From Variovorax sp. SG517 (lineage in GTDB: Bacteria; Pseudomonadota; Gammaproteobacteria; Burkholderiales; Burkholderiaceae_C), in contig NZ_JABMJG010000008.1 of NCBI RefSeq assembly GCF_013376045.1, positions 124,001-188,000 on the forward strand: 64,000 nt of DNA, written 5' to 3'. This document shows, in pieces, positions 17,295-26,539 of the stretch. The first letter of the stretch is position 1. The number at the start of each line of letters is the position of its first letter. Both the position numbers and the translations under genes were made by a program. The notes under the pieces are model-generated. The model was not told the origin of the DNA and ran no database searches. It worked only from the letters and a program-made list of their open reading frames with translations.

Positions 17295-17437
17295 AGCGGG
17301 CTTTGCGGATTTCGACCCGGATTTCATCGATCCGGAATGTCTTCCGCTAAACCTGCCGCGGGACATGTACCGCGGGGCCAGCCGAACGGCAGACGAAAGC
17401 CCCGCGCACCGAGCGGCCAACATCCAGAGACCCTGTT

Positions 17438-17992
17438 ATGAAAATCGCTCAAGAAATCCGCGCCGGCAACGTCATCATGCACGGCAAGGACCCGATGGTC
17501 GTCCTCAAGACCGAATACAGCCGCGGCGGCCGCAACTCCGCCACCGTGCGCATGAAGATGAAGAGCCTGATCGCCAACTTCAACACCGAAGTGGTCTTCA
17601 AGGCCGACGACAAGATCGACCAGATCGTGCTCGACAAGAAGGAGTGCACCTACTCCTACTTCGCAGACCCCATGTACGTCTGCATGGACACCGAATACAA
17701 CCAGTACGAAGTCGAAGCCGAGAACATGGGCGACGCCCTGAACTACCTCGAAGACGGCATGGCCGTCGAAGTGGTGTTCTACGAAGGCAAGGCCATCTCG
17801 GTCGAACTGCCCACCAGCGTCGAACGCGAAATCACCTGGACCGAGCCGGCCGTCAAGGGCGACACCTCGGGCAAGGTCATGAAGCCCGCCAAGATCGCCA
17901 CCGGCTTCGAAGTGCCGGTTCCGCTCTTCGTCTCGCAAGGCGACAAGATCGAAATCGACACGCGCACCGGCGAATACCGCAAGCGCGTCTGA
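17438..17992 (+). CDS. efp: Elongation factor P
   Basis: 184 residues with the three-domain EF-P layout. The conserved loop near residue 32 reads SRGGRNSA, placing Arg32 where other subfamilies have lysine; this is the residue rhamnosylated by EarP, encoded just upstream. EF-P binds between the ribosomal P and E sites and promotes peptide bond formation at polyproline. The ATG is followed by MKIAQEIRAGNVI as usual. An intrinsic terminator lies downstream. Confidence 0.97.
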   Translation: MKIAQEIRAGNVIMHGKDPMVVLKTEYSRGGRNSATVRMKMKSLIANFNTEVVFKADDKIDQIVLDKKECTYSYFADPMYVCMDTEYNQYEVEAENMGDALNYLEDGMAVEVVFYEGKAISVELPTSVEREITWTEPAVKGDTSGKVMKPAKIATGFEVPVPLFVSQGDKIEIDTRTGEYRKRV

Positions 17993-18025
17993 GTCCCGGT
18001 TTCCCGGCTGACCACCACCCCGACG

Positions 18026-18048
18026 AAGGCTCCGCAAGGAGCCTTTTT
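18026..18048 (+). terminator. Terminator of efp
   Basis: AAGGCTCC (18026-18033) pairs with GGAGCCTT (18038-18045) around a GCAA tetraloop and runs into five T (18044-18048). Confidence 0.9.
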
Positions 18049-18111
18049 CGTTTCCGGGCATGATGGTTGCGACGCTGCACAATCACTCGGGACAACCTGT
18101 CCGTTTTCTCC

Positions 18112-18975
18112 ATGAACAACACGCACAACCTTCATGACAAGCGCCTGGCCGATGCCTGGGCCACGCTCCAGGCCCATGCGGACCAGGGCCTTCCGCTCGA
18201 TCCCGATCCCTCGCGCATCGCCTTCGCTGACCCCGAATTCCTGCTGCGCCGCGAAACGCGCGGCATCCGCATGCAGCTCGAGCTGATGAAGCCCGACATC
18301 GAGCAGCGTGCCCACGGCATCGAGAACACCGTGGTGGTCTTCGGCAGCGCGCGCTTTCGCAGCGAGGAAGACGCCGCGGCCATGATCGCGCAGGCCGAAC
18401 TCAGCGGCGACACCGCCGCATCGGAGCGCTGGCGCCGTCTGGCGCGCAACTCGCACTACTACGAGAAGGCCCGCGCATTCGGCAAGCTGGTGGCCCAGTA
18501 CAGCAACGACAAGGAACCGCAGGACAAGCTCTTCATCTGCACCGGCGGCGGCCCCGGCATCATGCAGGCGGCCAACCGCGGCGCGCACGAGGGCGGCGGG
18601 CTTTCGGTGGGCCTGGCCATCGCGCTGCCGATGGAAGAGGAAGCCAACCCCTACGTCACGCCCGCGCTGAGCTTCAAGTTCCACTACTTCGCCATCCGCA
18701 AGATGCATTTCATGATGCGTGCGAAGGCGCTGGTGGCATTCCCCGGCGGCTTCGGCACGCTCGACGAGCTGTTCGAGGTGATCACGCTGGTGCAGACCAA
18801 GAAGTCGAAGCCGGTGCCGATCGTGCTCTTCGGCTCCGACTACTGGAAGCGCCTGATCGACTTCGACTTCCTGGTCGACGAGGGCGTGATCTCGCCGGGC
18901 GACGTGAAGCTCTTCGAGTACGTGGACGCGCCCGAGGATGCCTGGAGCGCGATCAAGCGCTTCTACAAGCTCTGA
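18112..18975 (+). CDS. LOG family protein (putative nucleotide 5'-monophosphate phosphoribohydrolase)
   Basis: 287 residues. The Rossmann-like core has VVVFGSARF, CTGGGPGIMQAANRGA and the family signature PGGFGTLDELFE. LOG proteins release bases from modified nucleoside monophosphates; the plant and some bacterial members make cytokinins, while the role in free-living bacteria is often unclear. The extra N-terminal and internal helices fit the longer bacterial subgroup. The ATG at 18112 is chosen because the upstream in-frame sequence overlaps promoter space after the efp terminator. Confidence 0.88.
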   Translation: MNNTHNLHDKRLADAWATLQAHADQGLPLDPDPSRIAFADPEFLLRRETRGIRMQLELMKPDIEQRAHGIENTVVVFGSARFRSEEDAAAMIAQAELSGDTAASERWRRLARNSHYYEKARAFGKLVAQYSNDKEPQDKLFICTGGGPGIMQAANRGAHEGGGLSVGLAIALPMEEEANPYVTPALSFKFHYFAIRKMHFMMRAKALVAFPGGFGTLDELFEVITLVQTKKSKPVPIVLFGSDYWKRLIDFDFLVDEGVISPGDVKLFEYVDAPEDAWSAIKRFYKL

Positions 18976-19002
18976 ACCGGGCCCGCGACGGGGTCCGTCG
19001 CA

Positions 19003-19674
19003 TCAGTCGGCGCTGTCGTCCTCATCCTCCGCGGGATGCAGCGCCTGCTCGAAGAACCTCGTGAGCGCCCGCGCGCGGCGCTTGCGCTCCGAAGCGCCGG
19101 TCTGCCCCGTCGCCACGGCATCGTCGGCCACGCCGTGCAGCGCATTGAAGAGGATCACGGCCGTGAGCGTCGCGTCCTCCACGTCCCAGAAGCCGGCGCC
19201 ATCGCCCTGCTTCAGCAAGCCCGTCAGCTGAGCGATGACCGCGTTGTCGTTGCGCATGCGGCGGTCTTCGGGGCGGTATTCGTGGAAGACGACGTCGTGC
19301 AGCGCGACGTTGTCGAGGTAGATCTCGAGCCCCGTCTCCACCCAGGCCTTCAGGCGGGCGTGATAGTTGCCGGGCCGCTGGCGGTCCATGGCCTCCTGCA
19401 GGCGCTCGCAGAAGATGTCGACGAAGCGCTGCTGCAGGGCGCCGAGCAGCGCCTCCTTCGACGGAAAGTACAAATAGAAGGTGCCCTTGGCCACCTGCGC
19501 GCCGGCGGCGATGTCGTCGATGCTCGTGGCCGCGATGCCCTTGTCGATGAAGAGGCGCTGGGCCGCCTCCATCAGCGCGGCTGCGCGCGTCTCGGGGGCC
19601 TTGGTGCGCCGGCGCTGAGAGAGCTCGCCATCGGCACCGGGGGGATTCGTGGCGATGTCGCCGCTCGGGGTCAT
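19003..19674 (-). CDS. TetR/AcrR family transcriptional regulator
   Basis: 223 residues. The N-terminal helix-turn-helix reads FIDKGIAATSIDDIAAGAQVAKGTFYLYFPSKEALL, the standard TetR pattern, followed by an unrelated ligand-binding helical domain. The start is preceded 37 bp upstream by a 19-bp palindrome, suggesting autoregulation. The MFS gene upstream on the same strand could be a target but ends 121 bp before this start. Confidence 0.92.
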   Translation of the reverse strand: MTPSGDIATNPPGADGELSQRRRTKAPETRAAALMEAAQRLFIDKGIAATSIDDIAAGAQVAKGTFYLYFPSKEALLGALQQRFVDIFCERLQEAMDRQRPGNYHARLKAWVETGLEIYLDNVALHDVVFHEYRPEDRRMRNDNAVIAQLTGLLKQGDGAGFWDVEDATLTAVILFNALHGVADDAVATGQTGASERKRRARALTRFFEQALHPAEDEDDSAD

Positions 19675-19710
19675 CTATCTTCGCCTTCGGGTCATTGATG
19701 AAGGGCTGGA

Positions 19711-19729
19711 TACTGACTTCGAGTCAGTA
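19711..19729. promoter_or_regulatory. Palindromic operator candidate upstream of the TetR gene
   Basis: TACTGACT (19711-19718) and AGTCAGTA (19722-19729) form a perfect inverted repeat around TCG. A single site of this length close to the start of a TetR-family gene is the usual form of an autoregulatory operator. Confidence 0.6.
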
Positions 19730-19794
19730 AATTGTCAAAGAGACGGGAAGTACTCGTGTCCCGGATGTGGATTACGCGCCCCGCGCCCGCCGGA

Positions 19795-20958
19795 TCAGAC
19801 CTTCAGCCCCCAGGTCGCCCTCGCCCCTATCGCCACCACGCCGCCCACCACCCAGAACACGCCGGCGATGCCGATCAGCGCGCCGAGAGAGCCGAACAGC
19901 ATCGGCATCGCCACGCTCGACGCGTTGATGGTCATGAGCCGCAGGCCCAGCGCCTCGCCGTGGCGGGCGTGCGGCGTGATCTGGTGCAGCATGCTCATCA
20001 CCATCGGCTGCACCGCACCCAGCGCGAAGCCGAGCACCACCGAACAGATGCCCATGGTCCAGGCCGAATCCAGCAGCGGATAGACCGCGAAGACCAGCGC
20101 CGTGACCGCCGTCGACGCGAGGATCACGTTGCGCTCTGATGCACGAGAGGCGATCACCGGCAGGATCACGCGGATCGCCGCCGCCGCGATGGCGAAGGCG
20201 CCGAGGATCGAGCCGATCACCGAGGCGCTGATGCCCCGGTCGTGGCCCAGGATCGGCAGCACGAACGCATGTACGTCCCAGCTCGACGACTGCAGCCAGT
20301 TCACGAACAGCAGGCGCCGGAACATCGGTTCGCGCAGCAGGTCCCAGGCGCGCGTCGGCTTGGCACCCGCCAGCGGCGGCGCGGGCGGCTGCTCGTGCGC
20401 GCCGCGCGCGAGCAGCCAGCAAAGAATGGGCAGCGCCGCCATCACGCCGAAGGAGATGCGAAAGGCCAGCATGTCGGCAGGCGCACGGCCCGCGTGGTCG
20501 ATCAGCATGCCCGCCAGGAAGGGCCCGACGAAGTTGGCCACGGCCGGCGCGATGGCCAGCCAGCTGAACACGCGCTTGAGCTGCGTCGGGTTGGTGGCTG
20601 AGCGGCCCACGTGCCGCTGCAGCGCGATCACCGTCGCGCCGGTGGCGCCGCCGGTCAGCAGCGCCGCGAGGCACATCACCGGAAACACCGGGAAGATCAC
20701 CACCAGCCCCGCGCCGACGACCGCTGCGATCACGGAAAGCCACAGCGGCCGCTTGAAGCCGTACCTGTCAGCGAAGCGCCCCGCCGGCAGGGCCAGAAAG
20801 ACCTGGGTGAGCGCGAACAGCGAGATCAGCACGCCGACCGCGGCTGCGCTGTAGCCCTGTTGAAGCGCCAGCAGCGGCGTGGCGAGCCGCATGCCGGCCA
20901 TGGTCGCGTGCAGGCACACCTGGGCGCCGATCACACGCAGCAGTTCGGAACCTTTCAC
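19795..20958 (-). CDS. MFS transporter
   Basis: 387 residues with about 12 membrane segments and the MFS loop motif GRFADRYGFKRP between helices 2 and 3. It is most likely a drug or metabolite exporter; substrate not deducible. It overlaps the end of rmuC by 4 bp and is therefore translated from the same message as rmuC. Confidence 0.88.
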   Translation of the reverse strand: MKGSELLRVIGAQVCLHATMAGMRLATPLLALQQGYSAAAVGVLISLFALTQVFLALPAGRFADRYGFKRPLWLSVIAAVVGAGLVVIFPVFPVMCLAALLTGGATGATVIALQRHVGRSATNPTQLKRVFSWLAIAPAVANFVGPFLAGMLIDHAGRAPADMLAFRISFGVMAALPILCWLLARGAHEQPPAPPLAGAKPTRAWDLLREPMFRRLLFVNWLQSSSWDVHAFVLPILGHDRGISASVIGSILGAFAIAAAAIRVILPVIASRASERNVILASTAVTALVFAVYPLLDSAWTMGICSVVLGFALGAVQPMVMSMLHQITPHARHGEALGLRLMTINASSVAMPMLFGSLGALIGIAGVFWVVGGVVAIGARATWGLKV

Positions 20959-22349
20959 GGGGAGTTCTCGCCCTCTTCTTTCTCGCTGTTGTCGGCATCA
21001 GCGCCGGAGGTGGTGGGCGGCAGCAGCGCCTGGGCCTGCGCCTCGGGCAGTGCCTCGACCTTGCGCAGCGCCAGGCGCATCTGCCGGGCACGCGTGTCGG
21101 CCTTGTCGATGGTGTCGGAGGCCTTGGCCACCTGCTCCTTGATGCGGGCGACCCATTCGCCGTAGCGCTCGAACTCGGTCTTCACCGCGCCCAGCACCTT
21201 CCAGACCTCCGACGCCTGCCGCTCCAGCGCCAGCGTGCGGAAGCCCATGTGCAGGCTATTCAGCATGGCGAGCAAGGTGGTCGGGCCAGCCAGCGTCACC
21301 CGGTGCTGGCGCTGCAGCGCGTCCATCAGGCCGGGACGGCGCAGCACTTCGGCGTAGAGGCTTTCCACCGGCAGGAACAGGATCGCGAAATCGGTGGTGT
21401 GCGGCGCCGCGAGGTAGTTGTCGGCGATCGACTTGGCCTCGGTGCGGATGCGCGCCTCCAGCGCCTTCGCCGCAAGCTCGACGCCCGCGGCGTCGGCGCG
21501 TTCGTGCGCGTCGATGAGCCGCTCGTAGTCGTCGCGCGGAAACTTGGCATCGATCGGCAGCCACACCGGCGCGCCGTCGTCGCCGCGGCCCGGGAAGCGG
21601 ATGGCGAAATCCACGCGCTGCCCGCTGCGCGGCTTGGTCTCGATCTGCCTGGCGTACTGCTCGGACGTGAGCACCTGCTCGAGCAGCGCCTCGAGCTGCA
21701 CCTCGCCGAACATGCCGCGCGTCTTCACGTTGGTCAGCACGCGCTGCAGGCTGCCGACGCCCACGGCCAGCGTCTGCATCTCGCCCAGGCCCTTGTGCAC
21801 CTGCTCGAGCCGCTCGGCCACCTGCCTGAAGCTCTCGCCGAGGCGCGCCTCCAGCGTGGTCTGCAGCTTCTCGTCGACGGTCTTGCGCATCTCGTCGAGC
21901 TTGGCGGCGTTGGTCTGCTGCAGCTGCGCGAGCTGCGCTTCCATGGTGGCGCGCACTTCCGACAGGCGCCGCGCGTTCGACTCGCTCAGCCCCTGCAGCT
22001 GGTTGTTGAGCGTGTCGGCCAGCGTCTTCTGCAGCGAGGCGAGCTGCAGCGCGAAGGCGTCGAGCTGCGCGTTCTGCGTGCGCGTGGCCTCGGCGCCCTG
22101 CTGCACCAGCGCCTGCTGGAAGGTGGCGAAGGCCTGCGCGGTCTCCTGGCGCGCGCCGCGCGAGCTTTCCGCGATCTCGCGGCGCAGTTCGCGCTCGGTG
22201 CGCTCGTTGGCCGCACCCAGGGTGGCCAGCATGCGGGTCAGGTCGGCGTTGTCGGGTGGAGGTGGGCGGCGCGCGAGCAGCCAGATCACCAGCACGAGCT
22301 GGATGAGTGCGAGTACTCCGAGTCCGACGAGGATCAGCGATGGGTCCAA
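20955..22349 (-). CDS. rmuC: DNA recombination protein RmuC
   Basis: 464 residues. One N-terminal membrane anchor (LILVGLGVLALIQLVLVIWLLA) is followed by a long coiled coil to about residue 190 and the conserved RmuC nuclease-like domain, with GMFGEVQLEALLEQVL, FAIRFPGR and LPIDAKFPRDDYERL. RmuC limits inversions at short inverted repeats in E. coli, probably by cutting DNA structures. Genes on both sides are on the same strand. Confidence 0.94.
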   Translation of the reverse strand: MDPSLILVGLGVLALIQLVLVIWLLARRPPPPDNADLTRMLATLGAANERTERELRREIAESSRGARQETAQAFATFQQALVQQGAEATRTQNAQLDAFALQLASLQKTLADTLNNQLQGLSESNARRLSEVRATMEAQLAQLQQTNAAKLDEMRKTVDEKLQTTLEARLGESFRQVAERLEQVHKGLGEMQTLAVGVGSLQRVLTNVKTRGMFGEVQLEALLEQVLTSEQYARQIETKPRSGQRVDFAIRFPGRGDDGAPVWLPIDAKFPRDDYERLIDAHERADAAGVELAAKALEARIRTEAKSIADNYLAAPHTTDFAILFLPVESLYAEVLRRPGLMDALQRQHRVTLAGPTTLLAMLNSLHMGFRTLALERQASEVWKVLGAVKTEFERYGEWVARIKEQVAKASDTIDKADTRARQMRLALRKVEALPEAQAQALLPPTTSGADADNSEKEEGENSP

Positions 22350-22382
22350 GGTCCGCGTGCGCCCTCTTGTTCTGCTTGCTAC

Positions 22383-23369
22383 TTACTTGCCGGCCGCCGG
22401 AACCGGCGTAACGGGCGTCAGCGGGCCCTGGCCGCCGAAGTACGCGATGAGGTTGTCCGCCGCGAGATCGGCCATGGCGCGGCGCGTGGGCACGGTGGCG
22501 CTGGCGATGTGCGGCGTGAGCACCACGTTGGGCACGGTCAGCAGGTCGGGATGCACCTTGGGCTCGCCCTCGAACACGTCGAGGCCGGCGGCTGCAATGC
22601 GCTTCTCGCGCAGCGCCACGGCCAGCGCCGCATCGTCGACGATGCCGCCGCGGGCGATGTTGACGAGCGTGGCGGTCGGCTTCATCAGCGCGATCTCGGC
22701 CGCGCCGATGGTGTGGTGCGAGGCCGGCGAGTAAGGCACCACCAGCACCACGTGGTCGGCCGTCTTCAGCAGCTCTTCCTTGCCCACGTAGCTGGCCTTG
22801 CATTCGGCCTCGAGCGCCGCGTCGAGCCTGGAGCGGTTGTGATAGACCACCTTCATGCCGAAGCCGTGCGCGCCGCGCTTGGCGATGCCCTGGCCGATGC
22901 GGCCCATGCCGATGATGCCGAGCGTGGAGCCGTGGATGTCGGAGCCCGCGAACATGTCGTAGCTCCACTTCTGCCACTTGCCGGCGCGCAGGAAATGCTC
23001 GCTCTCGGCGATGCGGCGGGCCGTGGCCATGAGCAGCGCGAAGCCGAAGTCGGCCGTGGTCTCGGTCAGCACGTCGGGCGCGTTGGTGCCGAGCACGCCG
23101 CGCGCGGCCATGGCGTCGACGTCGAAGTTGTTGTAGCCCACGGCCATGTTGGCGCAGATCTTCAGGTCGGGGCAGGCGTCGAGCACCGCGGCGTCGATGC
23201 GCTCGCTGCCGGTGGTGAAGGCGCCCTGCTTGCCCTGCAGCTTGGCGATCAGCTGCTCCTTGGTCCAGCTCTCGTCCGACTGGTTCGACTCGACCTCGAA
23301 ATGCTGCGACAGGCGTTCGATGGTCTCGGGAAAGATCGCGCGCGCGACCAGGATCTTGGGCTTGCTCAT
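22383..23369 (-). CDS. D-isomer-specific 2-hydroxyacid dehydrogenase (glyoxylate/2-ketogluconate reductase type)
   Basis: 328 residues. The NAD(P) site reads LGIIGMGRIGQGIAKRG, with catalytic Arg in NIARGGIVDD, Glu in GLDVFEGEP and His in TPHIASAT. These enzymes reduce glyoxylate, hydroxypyruvate or 2-keto-sugar acids in the cytoplasm. The ATG at 23369 begins MSKPKILVARAIF; the frame stays open through the upstream gene only because of high GC. It follows the ion transporter by 14 bp, so co-transcription is likely. Confidence 0.9.
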   Translation of the reverse strand: MSKPKILVARAIFPETIERLSQHFEVESNQSDESWTKEQLIAKLQGKQGAFTTGSERIDAAVLDACPDLKICANMAVGYNNFDVDAMAARGVLGTNAPDVLTETTADFGFALLMATARRIAESEHFLRAGKWQKWSYDMFAGSDIHGSTLGIIGMGRIGQGIAKRGAHGFGMKVVYHNRSRLDAALEAECKASYVGKEELLKTADHVVLVVPYSPASHHTIGAAEIALMKPTATLVNIARGGIVDDAALAVALREKRIAAAGLDVFEGEPKVHPDLLTVPNVVLTPHIASATVPTRRAMADLAADNLIAYFGGQGPLTPVTPVPAAGK

Positions 23370-23383
23370 GGTGGGTTTGTCTC

Positions 23384-24802
23384 TCAGCGGAAGAAGAGGA
23401 AGGTGGACAGGACGAACAGCGGAACCAGGATCGCGCACGACCACGCCATGTAGCCGAAGAAGCTCGGCATGCGCACGCCGCGGCTCTCGGCGATGGCCTT
23501 GACCATGAGGTTCGGCGCGTTGCCGATGTAGGTGTTGGCGCCCATGAACACGGCGCCGGCGGAGATGGCGGCGAGCGTGCTCGCGTAGGTGGTCATGAGC
23601 GCCGCCGGATCGCCGCCCGCGGTGTTGAAGAACACGAGGTAGGTCGGCGCGTTGTCCAGGAAGGAGCTCAGCACGCCGGTGGCCCAGAAGTACATCGCCG
23701 GATCGGGCTGGCCGTCGGCGCGGGTCACGGCCGAGACGACGGCGCCGAACGGCCCCTGCGTGCCCGCCTTCAGCATCGCGATCACAGGGATGATGGTCAG
23801 GAAGATGCCCGCGAAGAGCTTGGCCACCTCGGCCATCGGGCCCCATTCGAACTGGTTGTCGGCGTGCACCTTGGGCGAGGTGAGCTTGTACGAGACCACG
23901 GCGATCAGCAGCAGCCCGACGTCGCGCACCAGCCCCGGCAGGCCGACCTCGGTGCCGAAGACGTCGAAGACCACCGGCGACTTCCAGAAGCCGCTGAGCA
24001 GCACCAGCGCGACCACGCCGCCCAGCAGCCAGAAGTTGGCGGCGCCGTCGAAGCCGATGCCGCCCGGCGTGTCGGGCGTGGGGTCGACCGGCAGCACGCC
24101 TTCCTTGCGGTAGTAGTGGCGGTCGATCGCGTAGAAGAGCACGAGCAGCACGGCCAGGATGAAGAGCGTTTCCCAAAGGATGTTCTGCGCCGTCCAGAAA
24201 AAGCCCACGCCCTTCAGGAAGCCCAGGAACAGCGGCGGGTCGCCCAGCGGCGTGAGCGCACCGCCCGCGTTCGACACGATGAAGATGAAGAACACTATCA
24301 CGTGCACCTTGTGCACGCGGTCGTCGTTGGCGCGGATCAGCGGCCGGATCAGCAGCATCGAGGCGCCCGTGGTGCCCATGAAGCTCGCCAGCACCGCGCC
24401 GATGGCAAGAATGGCCGTGTTCAGCCCCGGCGCGCCGCGCAGGTTGCCGCGGATGTGGATGCCTCCGGCCACGGTGAAGAGCGCGGTCAGCAGGATGATG
24501 AACGGGATGTACTCGGCCACCAGCGCATGCACGAACTGCACGCCCGCAAAGCCCACGCCGAAGTTCGCCGCGAAGGGCAGCAGGAAAGCCAGCGCCCAGG
24601 CGGCCGAGACCTTGCCGTAGTGGTGGTGCCAGAAGGCCGGCGCAAGCAGCGGCAGCAGCGCGATCGACAGCAGGATGCCCGCGAAGGGCACGCCCCACAG
24701 CGGCGAGAGGCTGCCGCCGTCGAATTCGGCGGCCGAGGCCAGGGCGGGAAACAGGAACAGCAGCGGCAGCGCGGCCGCCTTCGGTCGGGTCTTTTTCTGC
24801 AT
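23384..24802 (-). CDS. Sodium:proton antiporter / CitMHS-like ion transporter
   Basis: 472 residues with about 11-12 hydrophobic segments of the ion-transporter (NhaD/ArsB/CitM) superfamily. Two inverted halves are suggested by the hairpin segments SNAGGALTPLGDPPLFLGFLK and SSFLDNAPTYLVFFN, which carry the asparagine and aspartate typical of the substrate site. The N-terminus looks like a cleavable or first-helix signal (LPLLFLFPALASAAEF). Either Na+/H+ exchange or carboxylate uptake is possible. It is followed closely by the hydroxyacid dehydrogenase. Confidence 0.82.
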   Translation of the reverse strand: MQKKTRPKAAALPLLFLFPALASAAEFDGGSLSPLWGVPFAGILLSIALLPLLAPAFWHHHYGKVSAAWALAFLLPFAANFGVGFAGVQFVHALVAEYIPFIILLTALFTVAGGIHIRGNLRGAPGLNTAILAIGAVLASFMGTTGASMLLIRPLIRANDDRVHKVHVIVFFIFIVSNAGGALTPLGDPPLFLGFLKGVGFFWTAQNILWETLFILAVLLVLFYAIDRHYYRKEGVLPVDPTPDTPGGIGFDGAANFWLLGGVVALVLLSGFWKSPVVFDVFGTEVGLPGLVRDVGLLLIAVVSYKLTSPKVHADNQFEWGPMAEVAKLFAGIFLTIIPVIAMLKAGTQGPFGAVVSAVTRADGQPDPAMYFWATGVLSSFLDNAPTYLVFFNTAGGDPAALMTTYASTLAAISAGAVFMGANTYIGNAPNLMVKAIAESRGVRMPSFFGYMAWSCAILVPLFVLSTFLFFR

Positions 24803-24840
24803 GGGGAGGCCGTACCGTACCAGACAGGTCAGTACAGCCT

Positions 24841-26061
24841 TCACGCCGGGGGTTGTTCGATCTCGAAGACCTGGCGCAGGTAGGCCAGGTACTTCTCGTC
24901 CTCGCACATGTTCTTGGAAGGCGTGTCCGACAGCTTGGCCACCGGCTGGCCGTTGCACTCGATCATCTTGATGACGATCTGCAGCGGCTCGTAGCCCAGG
25001 TCGTTGGTGAGGTTGGTGCCGATGCCGAAGGCCAGCTGGCAGCGGCCGCGGAACTGCTGGTAGAGCTCGATGGTGCGCGGCACCGTGAGGCCGTCGCTGA
25101 AGATCAGCGTCTTGGTGCGCGGGTCGACCCGGTTGGCGATGTAGTGCGCCAGCATGCGCTCGCCCCAGACGAAGGGGTCGCCGCTGTCGTGGCGGGCGCC
25201 ATCGAAGAGCTTGCAGAAGTACAGGTCGAAGTCGCGCAGGAAGGCGCTCATGCCGTACACGTCGGACAGCGCGATGCCCAGGTCGCCGCGGTACTCGCGC
25301 GCCCAGCTCTCGAAGCCGAAGATCTGGCTGTCGCGCAGCCGCGGGCCGAGCGCCTGGCAGGCCTGCAGGTATTCGTGCGCCATGGTGCCCAGCGGGATCA
25401 TGCCGAGCTTCATGGCGTACAGCACGTTGCTGGTGCCCGCCAGCTGCGGCAGCCGCGCGCCGGGCGGCGCCTGCACCGGCGGCGAGGTGACGGCGCCCAG
25501 GCGCGCGGCGGCGGTTCGCAGCACCTCTTCGTGCCAGTCCTTGGAGAAGCGCCGGCGCGTGCCGTAGTCGGCGATCTTCAGGTCGCCGAGGCCGGCTTCC
25601 TGCAGCTGGGCGATCTTGGTCTCGAGCCGGCGGCGGCCTTCCTGGAAATTGGGGTTCTTCTGCGTGTTGCGGAAGTAGACCTCGTTGACGATGGCCAGCA
25701 CCGGAATCTCGAACAGGATGGTGTGCAGCCACGGCCCCTTGATGCGGATCTCGAGCTCGCCCGAGGGCTGGGGAATGATGTTGATGTACTTCTCGTTGAG
25801 CCTGAAGAGCCCGAGGAAGTCGACGAAGTCGCTCTTGATGAAGCGCATGGAGCGCAGGTAGGCCAGTTCGGCGTCGCGGAACTGCAGCGAGCACAGCCCG
25901 CGCACCTCTTCGCGAATCTGCCCGGCGAACTGGGCGAGGTCGACGCCGGGGTTGCGGCACTTGAAGCGGTACTCGACCCTGGCCCCCGGGAAGTGGTGCA
26001 GGACCACCTGCATCATCGTGAACTTGTAGAGGTCGGTGTCGAGCAGGCTGTGAATGATCAT
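24841..26061 (-). CDS. pncB: Nicotinate phosphoribosyltransferase
   Basis: 406 residues. It begins MIIHSLLDTDLYKFTMMQVVL, the PncB N-terminal signature, and has the phosphoribosyl-binding segment IFSDGLTVPRTIELYQ and GIGTNLTNDLG near the C-terminus. It makes nicotinate mononucleotide from nicotinate and PRPP, the Preiss-Handler salvage route to NAD. Length fits the enterobacterial-type enzyme (about 400). Confidence 0.95.
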   Translation of the reverse strand: MIIHSLLDTDLYKFTMMQVVLHHFPGARVEYRFKCRNPGVDLAQFAGQIREEVRGLCSLQFRDAELAYLRSMRFIKSDFVDFLGLFRLNEKYINIIPQPSGELEIRIKGPWLHTILFEIPVLAIVNEVYFRNTQKNPNFQEGRRRLETKIAQLQEAGLGDLKIADYGTRRRFSKDWHEEVLRTAAARLGAVTSPPVQAPPGARLPQLAGTSNVLYAMKLGMIPLGTMAHEYLQACQALGPRLRDSQIFGFESWAREYRGDLGIALSDVYGMSAFLRDFDLYFCKLFDGARHDSGDPFVWGERMLAHYIANRVDPRTKTLIFSDGLTVPRTIELYQQFRGRCQLAFGIGTNLTNDLGYEPLQIVIKMIECNGQPVAKLSDTPSKNMCEDEKYLAYLRQVFEIEQPPA

Positions 26062-26238
26062 GGTGCTGGGCGCGTTGTCTCAATCTTTCGGCGGCCGTTC
26101 GATTATCACGGCGCGCGTCGGCCTCTGCCTACGGGGGCCGAACAGCACGTCCTACCGGCAGGGCGAATCGTTGAAGCCACATTGCTTTCACGGCGGCGGA
26201 CACAGCCCGCCGGATCAACAGTCCCAAAGGAGATTCGC

Positions 26239-26472
26239 ATGAACAAGGACACCATCGAAGGCAACTGGAAGCAGCTCAAGGGCAAGGTCAAGGAGCAGTG
26301 GGGCAAGCTGACCGACGACGACTTCGACGTCATCGCCGGCAAGCGCGACCAGCTGCTCGGCCGCATCCAGGAACGCCACGGCATCAGCCGCGACGAAGCC
26401 GAGAAGCAGGTCAAGGACTGGGAATCGCGTGACGGCCGCTCGCCGGACGCGCTCTGGTTCGAGCGCAACTGA
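26239..26472 (+). CDS. CsbD family stress-response protein
   Basis: 77 residues, starting MNKDTIEGNWKQLKGKVKEQWGKLTDDD, the CsbD-like hallmark, and ending in a charged tail. CsbD proteins are small, disordered and induced by general stress; biochemical function is unknown. A strong AAAGGAG site precedes the ATG. The next gene, a small exported protein, lies 67 bp downstream on the same strand. Confidence 0.92.
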   Translation: MNKDTIEGNWKQLKGKVKEQWGKLTDDDFDVIAGKRDQLLGRIQERHGISRDEAEKQVKDWESRDGRSPDALWFERN

Positions 26473-26539
26473 GCGCTGTCGGACATCCCCTGACTCCCCT
26501 GCCAATCCGATCCATCCAATCCTCGAAGGAGAACATCCC

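Noticed and set aside
22383..26083. Apparent giant fusions of dehydrogenase with transporter and transporter with pncB
   Set aside because: Each real protein has its own start, and the upstream extensions are out-of-frame readings of the neighbouring genes.
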